Positions 52,165-61,835 of a DNA stretch of 64,000 nt are shown piece after piece. Both the position numbers and the translations under genes were made by a program. Location of the stretch: assembly GCA_039105265.1 (NCBI GenBank), contig JAPFFF010000010.1, forward strand, positions 2,294,001-2,358,000, given 5' to 3'. Within the stretch, counting starts at the first letter, position 1; each line of letters begins with the position of its first letter. The DNA is from Tritrichomonas musculus. Taxonomy: Eukaryota > Parabasalia > Tritrichomonadida > Tritrichomonadidae. The notes below the pieces were generated by a model. The model had not been told where the DNA came from and made no database searches. It saw only the letters and a list, made by a program, of their open reading frames with translations.

Positions 52165-54715
52165 TTATTTATCAATATTCTTTGATACATATTTCACGTA
52201 ATTGAAATATTCTTTTGAGTTAATTTCTGCTGTGATGAATTCTCGATTTTTTTCAAGGTTGCTAACAATGATGTCAAAAGAAGGACGTTTTTCAGGTTCA
52301 TCTGACCAGCATATCTCCATAAAATACCTGTAAATGTAAGGGATGCTTTCTTTGATTATTGGCCTTGACTTATTTTTCACCACTTTGTTATAAAGATCAA
52401 CTTTGTTATCAATGTTTTTGAATGGAATTTCATTTGTCATTATTTCATAGACAATCATTGAATAAGAATGCACGTCACTTTTTTCATTATTCTTTTCATT
52501 TTTCAATATTTCAGGAGAAATTTGAATTGCATTAAAATCTCTTTCTCTTGTTGAAAGAATTGACATTGTTTTGCTGTTTTCAATTTGCGTATTTTGGCCA
52601 ATTTCGCTCAATTTGGGATAAAAATTATCATCAACAAAGATGACAAAATTCCATGTTTATGTAAATATTGCATGGCTGATGCAATTTCATATATGTTGAT
52701 CAATTTCTTAGTAAAACTCCATCCTGAATATGTTTGACCTTTTCGTTCCACTTTGATGATATCATGTAATGTTTTCGATGTGTAAAATTCACTGATTACA
52801 ACTGGTTTCATTTCTTCTTTGAAATCACAAAAGCTGTATCCTAAGAATTTTTGAATTGATGGATGTTTCAGTCCTTTCAAAACTTCAACTTCTTTTGATA
52901 GTTCTGAAATTTCTTCTTTCGAATAATTGTCGATTCTAACTTTCGCAGTGTAAAAAATTCCTGACTTTTTCTCTCGAATTTTGAAAACACTCGACAATAT
53001 CCCACGTTGCATTTCTTCTGCTTTTTCATATTTATGAACATCAATGAATCCTTTGCCATCTAATAAAATTAAAAAATTACGCCCAAATTCTTTATGCAAT
53101 AAAGACAATTCAATCGAATTGAAAGGGATTCTTTTCATGTCAAATTTCTTATTTTCAATGAATTGTTGATATTTCAAAAACCTGTCTTTGTCAACTTCTT
53201 TGGTGATGAAGCTTGGATCATTCTTCAGTTCTTCAACAATTTCATCAAATGTCGGTCTGTCTTCTGGATTGCCTGACCAGCATTTTTCAATCAATTCTTT
53301 GTATCGTTTAGAAACTTTTTTAATGTCGATTAGAGGTCTTTCTTTATTGAATGAAACTTTCCTCATCATCTCAAGTTCTCCACATCCGAGGAATGGATAC
53401 TTCCTGTTCATAACTTCATACACAAGCATGCCAAATGCATAAACATCGCAACTTTTACTGTAAATTAGACTACTGAAAATTTCTGGTGATATAAAAGAAG
53501 GTGTTCCAACTATTTCCTTTTCATAATAACTTTTATCATTCAAACGAACTGAAAGACAGAAATCTGAAAGCTTTTGAAACAAATATTTATCGAGGATAAT
53601 GTTGTCTGGTTTCAAATCTCGATGAATAATATTTAATGAATGAAGAAATCGCATGCTGTATGCAATTCCATAAATATTTATAAGTCTCATTGTATCATTC
53701 CAAAACGGAATGTCTAAGCCGCTTCTTTCAAGTTCAAGTAACTTCAAGATTAACTTCCAGGTATTTTCAACTTCACAATCGATGGCTTCAGTTTCTTCTT
53801 GAAGTTAATCGGACTGTAGCCAATAAACTTGACAACACCTGGATGATCCAAACTTGACAAAATTTCAACTTCTTGAATGAAACTTTTGCCTGCTGTTGTG
53901 TCTTTCATTTTATCATTAATGATTTTCTTTGTAATTTTGGCTGCAAATAATTGTCCTGTCAGTTTTTCTTGGATTTTGTAAACTTTACCAAAAGTGCCAA
54001 AACCGATTTTTTCTTTCTTTTCAAAATTTCTTAATTCTAACAATTTTACATTCAATTTCAGAGGCATTTCTTCTTCTTTATTTTCATACATAATGTCATT
54101 TTCAATGAGATTTATAGAATCATGTTTTACTCCTTTCGATTCAATGTATTCAACATACCTATAGAATTCAGATTCATCAATGTAGTCGGTGATGAATTCG
54201 GGCGTGTTTTTTATTATGTCAACAATTTCATCAAATGACGGCCTTTCGTCTGGATTGTTCACCCAACAACATCTGATCAGTTTCTTGTAACATTCTGGCA
54301 TATCGAAATTCTAAACAGGTCGCTCGTTGTTGATTATTCGATGAAAATAATCAAATTGGCTTTGGCTATCGAAAGGCAAATGGCCTGAATAAATATAGTA
54401 AACAATCATTCCAAATGAAAAAACGTACTTTTGTTATATATTAAACCATTTTCGAGTATTTCTGGTGCTGTAAAGAACCAGTTTTCTGCAGAAGTTTGAA
54501 TTGTTTGAACTTTTTCATGTTCTTCATTTTTCAATGTTGAAAAACCAAAATTAAAGATTTTTGGATATAAATTTAAGTCTTCTAATATGAGATTTGGACA
54601 AAGCTCTCTATGAAGAATGCCATGCGAGTGCAAATATGACATCCCTGATGCAATGCCAAAAATATTAATTAGTTTCTTAGTATCTTCCCAATCATCTGAT
54701 TTCATTTTACCAGAA
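52165..54715 (-). pseudogene. Broken tandem protein kinase (three kinase units)
   Basis: Three kinase domains follow each other head to tail on the minus strand, joined by linkers like EFITDYIDESEFYRYVEYIE. Unit 1 (54715 to about 54200) has no N-lobe and a degenerate core (HRELCPNL, NFG), then a frame change near 54425 and a TAG near 54311. Unit 2 has N-lobe IGFGTFGKVYKIQ with FAAKIT, a frame change near 53756, then HRDLKPDNI and DFC for DFG, and a full C-lobe (CWSGNPEDRPTFDEI). Unit 3 has a weak N-lobe, lacks the HRD loop (KHGILSSLL) through a deletion that also shifts the frame near 52640, and ends NIDK. A tandem kinase in one frame was probably the ancestor. The upstream frame is closed by TAG just before 54715. 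Confidence 0.8.
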
Positions 54716-54800
54716 ATCTAAAAATGTAATTCACAAAATCAAAATTTATATTTTAAAAGAAAGAATTAAAAAAAATAAATAAAAATAATAATTTGATATT

Positions 54801-55718
54801 TTAGTAAATATTAAATAATCTTTCAATGAACCTCGAATTTGTATTTCTCAGATGCTGCTTAAACATAAAAAAGACTAAAATTGAAATTCCAATAAAATGT
54901 AACACCGAAAAATAGAAAATCAGCAAAAGAAGGTCAATATTTTGAATGTTTCCAAAGTAAACTTTCTTGCTTATGTAAAACGAAATAAATGCAGCGAGAG
55001 CCTCAAAAGGAAACAGAGCGCAAATCAGCAGATAAATCCAAGTCAAAACAAACTTAATTTTATTTTTTGTGTTCTGCTGGATCGACTTGATTCTGATGTG
55101 ATTTGTCGAAATTAAATCGACTAAAAAGACAGAAAAAAGAATCAAAAAAATTTGATTAAAAATGCCATAATACAAAAGACAGAGTAAAACACAATAATTT
55201 ATAATATCATTAAAACCGTCTGCATCAGTTATAGGAAACATATCTTTGATTGCTTGGAAATTGAAAAAGTTTTCTTTCTTCTTGTTTTCTTTTGCCTTTT
55301 TGTTCTTTTGATTTTTGGCGTTTTTGGGAAGAACCGGACTGTATTCTCTCTTTTTCTCTTTTTTGTTTGATCTGTTTGATGCTGTATTTGCTGGTGGCGT
55401 CGGTGACGGAGAATAACTCGGAGATGTTCTGGGAATATTTGAATGATGATGTTGATGATGATGATGTCGGTGATTGTCGTTATTAGGAGTTAAATTATCA
55501 TCTGATGCATTATTCGAATTTGAATAATTATTATAAACAGGTCTATTTTGTTGATTTTCTGAATTTAATAATATATATATTAAATAGTTTTTTGTTACCG
55601 GTTGTGGTATGATTAAATTACGATTTTGAGCTTCTCTCTTTAACTCTGCAATAGATCTATTTTGATAGTATTGTTCTCTATTACTCCTTTTCATTTTTAT
55701 AAAATTTTCATATAGCAT
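54801..55718 (-). CDS. SAP-like motif protein with C-terminal membrane spans
   Basis: 305 codons from ATG 55718; a second ATG at 55694 is equally possible. Residues about 22-52 (SIAELKREAQNRNLIIPQ, then KNYLIYILL) look like a SAP/LEM-type helix-extended-loop-helix DNA-binding motif. Residues 55-150 are disordered, with a His run (HRHHHHQHHHSN), Ser/Pro and a basic Lys-rich stretch (KNAKNQKNKKAKENKKK) that could be a nuclear signal. Residues about 165-300 contain about four hydrophobic spans. SAP or LEM at the N-terminus plus C-terminal spans is the layout of inner nuclear membrane proteins such as Heh1/Src1 (family knowledge); assignment here is inference. Confidence 0.65.
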   Translation of the reverse strand: MLYENFIKMKRSNREQYYQNRSIAELKREAQNRNLIIPQPVTKNYLIYILLNSENQQNRPVYNNYSNSNNASDDNLTPNNDNHRHHHHQHHHSNIPRTSPSYSPSPTPPANTASNRSNKKEKKREYSPVLPKNAKNQKNKKAKENKKKENFFNFQAIKDMFPITDADGFNDIINYCVLLCLLYYGIFNQIFLILFSVFLVDLISTNHIRIKSIQQNTKNKIKFVLTWIYLLICALFPFEALAAFISFYISKKVYFGNIQNIDLLLLIFYFSVLHFIGISILVFFMFKQHLRNTNSRFIERLFNIY

Positions 55719-56528
55719 GTCAGTATAAAAAGAATCTGATTGAATAAATGATCATTGATGAGTCAATTAACATAATGAAAGACTTCATTATGTTTTTCTG
55801 AGGCTTCTTGAACTTGAATCGGAAAAAATAATTGCAAATAAAAACAATGATAATTTTAGATTATCAAAGATCATTTTTGAATTCTGATAAAAATAAATTT
55901 ATTACAGATTCATCCTATAATTACTTTAGTAAATTAAACATTTATTAAACAAAATATATATATGAATTTCGTATATACAAATTTAGAATGGAATCAAAAA
56001 ATGTGTACGAATTTGTAGCATTATATATAAAAGGAAATTTATGTTGAGATTCAATGAATTTTTATCATAGTCATTTTGGTTGAGAAAGGTATTGAAACGA
56101 TAAATTTTATATAAAAACAAAATGTAAGGAAATAATCTTGTATTTAGTCATATTTTATTTCATACTAATATAATAATTGCAAGGTATTCCCGTACTTTTT
56201 ATATGCAAAGTATTTTGCTTTTTTCATTGTCTTTATTTTGATATATTTAAAAAAAACATTTCCTATCTTTATGTCTCAAAAGTGAATATGGATCATTCAA
56301 ATATCCAAAATGTTTCTAAAAAAAAAAATTATCGTAATTATTCAATGAAAAAATCAATATTTCCAGGTAAAATAAAAGAATTTATTCATATTTTTAGGAT
56401 AATTATGTTTTAATTAAAATAAATTAAAACATTTATCAAATATATTTTAAAGTATAAGAGTTTTTAACAAGATATCACAATTTATATTTTTTCGAACTTT
56501 TGAGAAATGATATAATTTATAAAATATC
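55719..56528. other. Divergent upstream region between the SAP-like and ABC genes
   Basis: A short plus-strand frame at 56288-56413 (MDHSNIQNVSKKKNYRN) is open but unsupported. Nothing else recognised. Confidence 0.4.
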
Positions 56529-58325
56529 ATGCAGTATCTTTATGGCTGGAGCAATGGCTCTACTGACGAAGCAAATTTTGAAATAACTGGATTTGAATGG
56601 ATGCGTTTATTTCGCTATGTTAAAAATAAATTCGCCTATTTTTGTTTATTATTATTTTATCTAGTTGATTCATCATTTAGGCAACTTAGAGTTGTTATTC
56701 AAGGAAAACTAGCGACAGTTCTTGTTGATTCAGATTTTGAAACTCCAGATGATTTTGTTGATTCAATTAATTATATTTCAACTATTTTACTTGCCTCAAT
56801 TGTAGCACAATTTGTAGCTGATATGATTGCAGCTATTATGGAATCATTTTACATGACCCGTTTTGTCCGAGATTTACGCGTTGAAATCATGAGCAAAATT
56901 CTAGAGCAGGATGTATCATATTTTGATCAAACGCAAACTGGTGTTATTTTATCCCGTCTCAGTGATGATGTTTCTAATGCCTGCGATGCGCTTACCGATA
57001 CCATATCAGATTTCTTATATTGCATATATGATTTCCTTATTGGCATTGTTGTCAGTTTTGTACAATCCTGGCAAGTTACTCTCATTGCCCTTTGTTCATT
57101 TCCCATCTATGGTCTCTCCCAGTGCCTCGGGAAGCACTACATAAATCGCTTGTATTTGAACTACAACGATAAGAGCACAAAGGCAACCGCCAAAGCCGAA
57201 GAAATCTTAACGTCTTTTCGCACAGTCAAGCCCTTTGATTCGGAGCTCCGTGAATACCATTCGTACCGCGATCACCTTTTCGAGGTCCACCACGTCCTCC
57301 TCAAGACGTCCATTGTGCGCGGCATCCAAAGGAGCGTTGAATCGCTGACGCAGTGGGGCATGACCTCCTTTGTTTTGTTCTACACTGGCATACAAGCTGT
57401 TAGAGGTGAAATAGATGCAGGCTCGATTGTCACAATTATGTCAATCATACAAAGTTGGAGTTATTCGGTCTCTTCTTCTTTCTCGTCTTTTTCTGACTTT
57501 CGTAAGGCAAATGTTTCTGCGGCTAAACTTTGTCAAATAATTGACCGTGTCCCGCTCGTCAAGGTCGATGAAGGCAACGAGATAAATCAGAGGGTGAAGG
57601 GGACGATAGAGTTCAGAAATGTTTCTTTCAAATATCCAACACGGGACGAATATGCCCTCAAAAATTTATCGTTCAAGGTCAATCAAGGTGAAACAATCGC
57701 CCTTGTCGGTGAAAGTGGCTGTGGAAAGTCGACAACGTTGCAGCTCATTCAACGGTTTTATGACGTTAATGAAGGTCAAATTTTGATTGACGGAATTGAC
57801 ATAAAAACCGTTAATCCAATCTCCCTTCGTACTCAAATTTCTATCGTCCCACAGGGTCCAGTCATCTTCTCAATGAACGTCAAAGATAACATCAGGTTCG
57901 GAAAGCCTCAGGCAAAGCGTGACGACGTCGTGCACTCGGCAACCATCGCAAACGCCCACAGCTTTATCCTCAGGCTGAAGGACGGTTACAAGACGATGAT
58001 CACTCAGACCTCTCTCAGCGGAGGGCAAAAGCAGAGGATTTGCATAGCAAGGGCAGTCCTGCTCAATGCGCCGGTGATCCTCCTCGACGAGGCAACTGCT
58101 GCCCTCGACACGGAGAGCGAGAGCCTCGTGCAGAAGTCGATCACGCAGCTGAAGGAGGAGCAGCACTCGACGTCAATCATCGTCGCACACAGACTGGCAA
58201 CGGTCAGAAACGCAGACAGAATCCTCGTGCTGGAGAAGGGAAGCATTGTCGAGGAGGGATCCCACGAGGAACTTTTACAGAGATCTGGTGCATACTCACA
58301 ACTTGTGCAATATCAGCTTTTGTAA
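56529..58325 (+). CDS. ABC half transporter (ABCB/P-glycoprotein type)
   Basis: 598 codons, one membrane domain plus one nucleotide-binding domain. Residues about 35-330 hold six spans, including the intracellular phrase LRVEIMSKILEQDVSYFDQ typical of ABCB exporters. The ATPase part has Walker A GESGCGKST (near 394), Q-loop region IVPQGPVIF, signature LSGGQKQR (near 498), Walker B VILLDEAT (near 517) and H-loop AHRLATV (near 553), all intact. It probably works as a dimer exporting lipids, peptides or drugs from a plasma or internal membrane. The first ~500 bases are AT-rich like the neighbours, while from about 57050 onward codon third positions become strongly G/C. No upstream partner gene is adjacent. 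Confidence 0.93.
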   Translation: MQYLYGWSNGSTDEANFEITGFEWMRLFRYVKNKFAYFCLLLFYLVDSSFRQLRVVIQGKLATVLVDSDFETPDDFVDSINYISTILLASIVAQFVADMIAAIMESFYMTRFVRDLRVEIMSKILEQDVSYFDQTQTGVILSRLSDDVSNACDALTDTISDFLYCIYDFLIGIVVSFVQSWQVTLIALCSFPIYGLSQCLGKHYINRLYLNYNDKSTKATAKAEEILTSFRTVKPFDSELREYHSYRDHLFEVHHVLLKTSIVRGIQRSVESLTQWGMTSFVLFYTGIQAVRGEIDAGSIVTIMSIIQSWSYSVSSSFSSFSDFRKANVSAAKLCQIIDRVPLVKVDEGNEINQRVKGTIEFRNVSFKYPTRDEYALKNLSFKVNQGETIALVGESGCGKSTTLQLIQRFYDVNEGQILIDGIDIKTVNPISLRTQISIVPQGPVIFSMNVKDNIRFGKPQAKRDDVVHSATIANAHSFILRLKDGYKTMITQTSLSGGQKQRICIARAVLLNAPVILLDEATAALDTESESLVQKSITQLKEEQHSTSIIVAHRLATVRNADRILVLEKGSIVEEGSHEELLQRSGAYSQLVQYQLL

Positions 58326-59191
58326 TAATATTATAAAAAAAATTTGATTAATTTTGAATATCAAAATTTAACGATATTTTTATATTTAAAAAAAATTGTT
58401 TAATAATTGGAAAGTGATGTGAAATGAATAAAATTTGGCACCAGCATTTTCTAATCTTATTTCAAATGCTGAAATGATTACTAATGTTTTTTTTTTGTCA
58501 CTTTTTATAAATTGGCCTATCATATGGTAAAAAAAAAAATGTTTCATTTCACTTCCCAATTATTGGATAAACTTTAGTGGGCTCATTTGTAATGAGAAAA
58601 AAAGTTTATAATTATATAGAGAACATCTGGTAAAAAAAGAATCTCTATTGGATTTTCCCCCAAACTGATGCTAAATTAAAGTTATGAACATTTTTTTGGG
58701 GGGGCTGAGTTTCGTATAAAAGTTGATTGATATTGAACATAATTTTCATTAGAGAGGTCAAATATGATTGTTAATTTTACGGTTTAATATAAATCATTTT
58801 GAATCGGATTATATAGTAATTTGATATTAGGGAAATGTACTTCAATTTAGACAATTTGACTTTAAAATTCATTGAATTTGGCTTTGATGTATTGAAAAAA
58901 AAAGGATTTATAAAATGTTTATTAATTCAAAATCGTTCATAAATGTATCATCTTCAATTTGCCCTTTATGGTAATAATTTATATCAATTTTTTCACTAGA
59001 TTAATAGTTTTTGCTGATCGAAGCTGATCATGTTTTGAACATGACCAATTGATTAATTTGCTGAAATATGATGCGAAAAATATTAATATTGAAGGTTTTT
59101 AAAAACCTGTTTTTAATCGTGAAGATTTCAATTAAAAGAGAAAAGCATGATGGAATTGTATTTGTATGCATGTAAAAAAGAAAGAAGTATC

Positions 59192-59222
<31 letters not shown>

Positions 59223-59749
59223 CTAAATAATATAAAATATTTTTTCAAAACTTGATGGTTCTTGAATCTAAGAGACAGTTTATATCAAGTAGCTTCGTCT
59301 TATTTAAATTATTAATAATTCAAAGCTTCAAAAAAATGGTAAAAAAATATCTTTTGTGAATCAAGATTCAATATTAACTAATTGTGATTAGAAAATATGT
59401 TATTTTAATTCCAGAATTTAGATGATTTGTCAGTAATAACTATTTTCTTGTGTTTTTGATGCAAAAAATCATTTTGATTGAAGCAACTATCTGATGATAT
59501 CAGCAAAAATTATGCTAAACTTATTTTTTATATGCTTAATTAAATGTTTTTACGTATAGTTATATATTTATTGATAAAATGACAGATATAATGAAATTAT
59601 TTTTTTATCAGTAAAAAATTTATTTCATTATTGACGAAAATAATAATAATAAGATGTTAAAAAAGGATATATAATTGAAAGATTTTTTTAATTATAAATG
59701 CCGTATTAGTATTAAATATATAAATATATATGAATATCATATATCATGC
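58326..59749. other. Intergenic, AT-rich with short inverted pair and T-run
   Basis: AATAATTGGAAAGTGATGTG near 58401 is roughly repeated in reverse near 58545-58566, a possible small inverted-repeat element of about 170 bases. A T-run of 28 is at 59192-59219. A run GGGGGGGG lies near 58698. No gene recognised. Confidence 0.45.
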
Positions 59750-59995
59750 TTAATCAAAGAAAGCAACGGACATTACTATTTCATCATCTTCTTTAATTTT
59801 GTATGACTCGATTGTCCTATCGCGATCAAGGATCATTCCCCTTAAAAGTAATGAGAATTGGTCATGTTTTCCAAATGGGCTCTTTTCTGGGACGCATGAC
59901 TTCTGAGAAGCAATTGTATATAGTTCGCTGAGCTTTGTATGTGGTTCGCAGTTTAAGGTTTCTCTCTTGCTCATGTAAACGAAGTTAACTTTCAT
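59750..59995 (-). CDS. Small ubiquitin-like protein
   Basis: 81 codons from ATG at 59995. It has the beta-grasp pattern: MKVNFVYMSKRETLNCEPHT (strands 1-2), a helix KLSELYTIASQKS, FSLLLRGMILDRDRTIESYK (compare the ubiquitin phrase L.F.GK.L.D..TL..Y) and IKEDDEIVMSVAF. There is no C-terminal GG, so it is not a conjugated modifier as written; it is more likely a stand-alone ubiquitin-fold protein. An initiator-like TCATTT lies upstream. Length equals ubiquitin plus five. Confidence 0.72.
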   Translation of the reverse strand: MKVNFVYMSKRETLNCEPHTKLSELYTIASQKSCVPEKSPFGKHDQFSLLLRGMILDRDRTIESYKIKEDDEIVMSVAFFD

Positions 59996-60007
59996 TGTAG
60001 AAAAAAA

Positions 60008-60013
60008 AAATGA
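60008..60013 (-). promoter_or_regulatory. Initiator-like element TCATTT
   Basis: On the minus strand TCATTT is 12 bases before the ATG at 59995, in line with the trichomonad initiator. Confidence 0.4.
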
Positions 60014-61546
60014 AGCAACTTTTATAATTTTTATTAATTCAAAAAAAATTCAATAACGATTAAAATTTAAGATATAATATTCTATTTTTGAAGTGATTTT
60101 AAAGTTATTTGATATATTTACATATTAATATATATATTATTCTAATAATTAAAATCAATTAATTATTAATATCGATTATTTTTATATAAGATTTTTAAGA
60201 TATCTATATTTTATTTTTTGACCACTGATTTATCAAAGATTAAACAGGTATTTCAATTATTGAAAAGAAAAGAAAATATGGTCAGAAAAAACTCAAAAAT
60301 TGAAAGAACCGTTTATAAGTTTGAGAGCAATTTGGAGTATAAAAAAGGCTTTTGAGAGCAAACGTATAGCACACAAAAACCAAATATGGCAAATGTCATT
60401 ATAATATCTTTATTTAGTACAAAAATAAGATCTTTGATTATAATAACATAATTTAATCCTATATTAAATTAATTTTACTCTTATCGGTTATGACTTGCGA
60501 AATTGAATAAATATTTGGTCATTTATAAACAAAAGATAGCACTCAATTTAACAATTAAACTAAATATTATAATAAACAGGATTTATTATTAATATTGTTT
60601 AAAAAACGTTTATTTTTCGGTGGCCAAATACCGAAAACAAAACGGTCTTGCTCAATTTTGAAAGAGAAAAGAAAATATATCGATCGGATGAATCAATTGG
60701 TGATTTTTATTTTTATTTTTATGAGTTCTGTGTATAAACACTATTTTGGTAATTGGGCAATAAGTATTGAATTAAGAGGGCAAATATGATTTGAAATTTT
60801 AATCGTCTTTTTTTCAATTTTTGAATAAACTAATGAATTACTCAGAATTTCTATTAGGGATTTTATTTTGTAAATATAATCTATCAGTCAAGTTTTATTC
60901 AAACAAATATAAAGCATATTATTAGCAAAAGAATTAAATATAACAATTTTATGCTTCTTTTGAGTTTTTTATCATGTTTTTTGATATTATAATTATTCTT
61001 TTAAATATAGAGAATTGCATAAAGAAGTTTTAATTAAAAAGATTACTGATGGATAATATTATGTTTTATATAACGATTGGCTCAAATTAAGGATGTTACG
61101 CATTCATTGTTCAATGATAAGAAGTTTTAAAAAAGAAATTTTAATTCGATTTTATTGAGGATGGAATTGTTATATGAATCAATGTATGATCTGGATGTTT
61201 TTTCGTCAAATGAAGAGATAAGAGATTGAATCATCAATAATTCAATTGTGTATACAAAAAAATTATAGTTATTTAGCATAGGCCATATTTCCAAATGATG
61301 GCACAGAGAAAGATAATAATATTGAACTAAATAAAAAATTCTATAAATTTTATATTCTTTTATAATTTATATCTCAAATCCCTGCCAAATAATTTATAAT
61401 CTGGATTTCTAAATCAAAATTGATTATCATTTAAAGCCTGGCTTGTAATTATCTGTTAACGTTTTTGTTTTATTGGTAAATTTGAATTTTTATTCTTTTT
61501 TTGGTTAACATTATTTTTGGGTTTTAGATAACTTAACGTTTTTTTT

Positions 61547-61598
<52 letters not shown>

Positions 61599-61835
61599 GT
61601 TTTTTTTATCAATCATTAAAATATGTGCCACAGTTAGATATGTGTTTTTAATTTTATTCGGACTCATCGCATTTAAGATTTGATAATAACCTTTTGGTGC
61701 CGTCAAACAAACAAATATTGAAATTAATGAAATAAAAATTGTGTAGATAATGCATAAATATCATGATTCCATTTACTTAGTCATGGAGGCGATGCCAGAG
61801 TTTATTTATGTTTGAATGTATATCATCTTTCAAGT
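60014..61835. other. Gene-poor stretch with decayed coding scraps and a microsatellite
   Basis: An open but unsupported frame lies at 60595-60789. Around 61010-61230 several frames give coding-like scraps (LLYESMYDLDVFSSNEEIRD) with stops, perhaps a decayed gene. A TTTTG-type microsatellite (GTTTT units) runs at about 61546-61602. Confidence 0.45.

Noticed and set aside
57870-58336. Long frames in other registers of the ABC gene
   Set aside because: Shadows caused by the high-GC coding sequence; the sense frame has every ABC motif.
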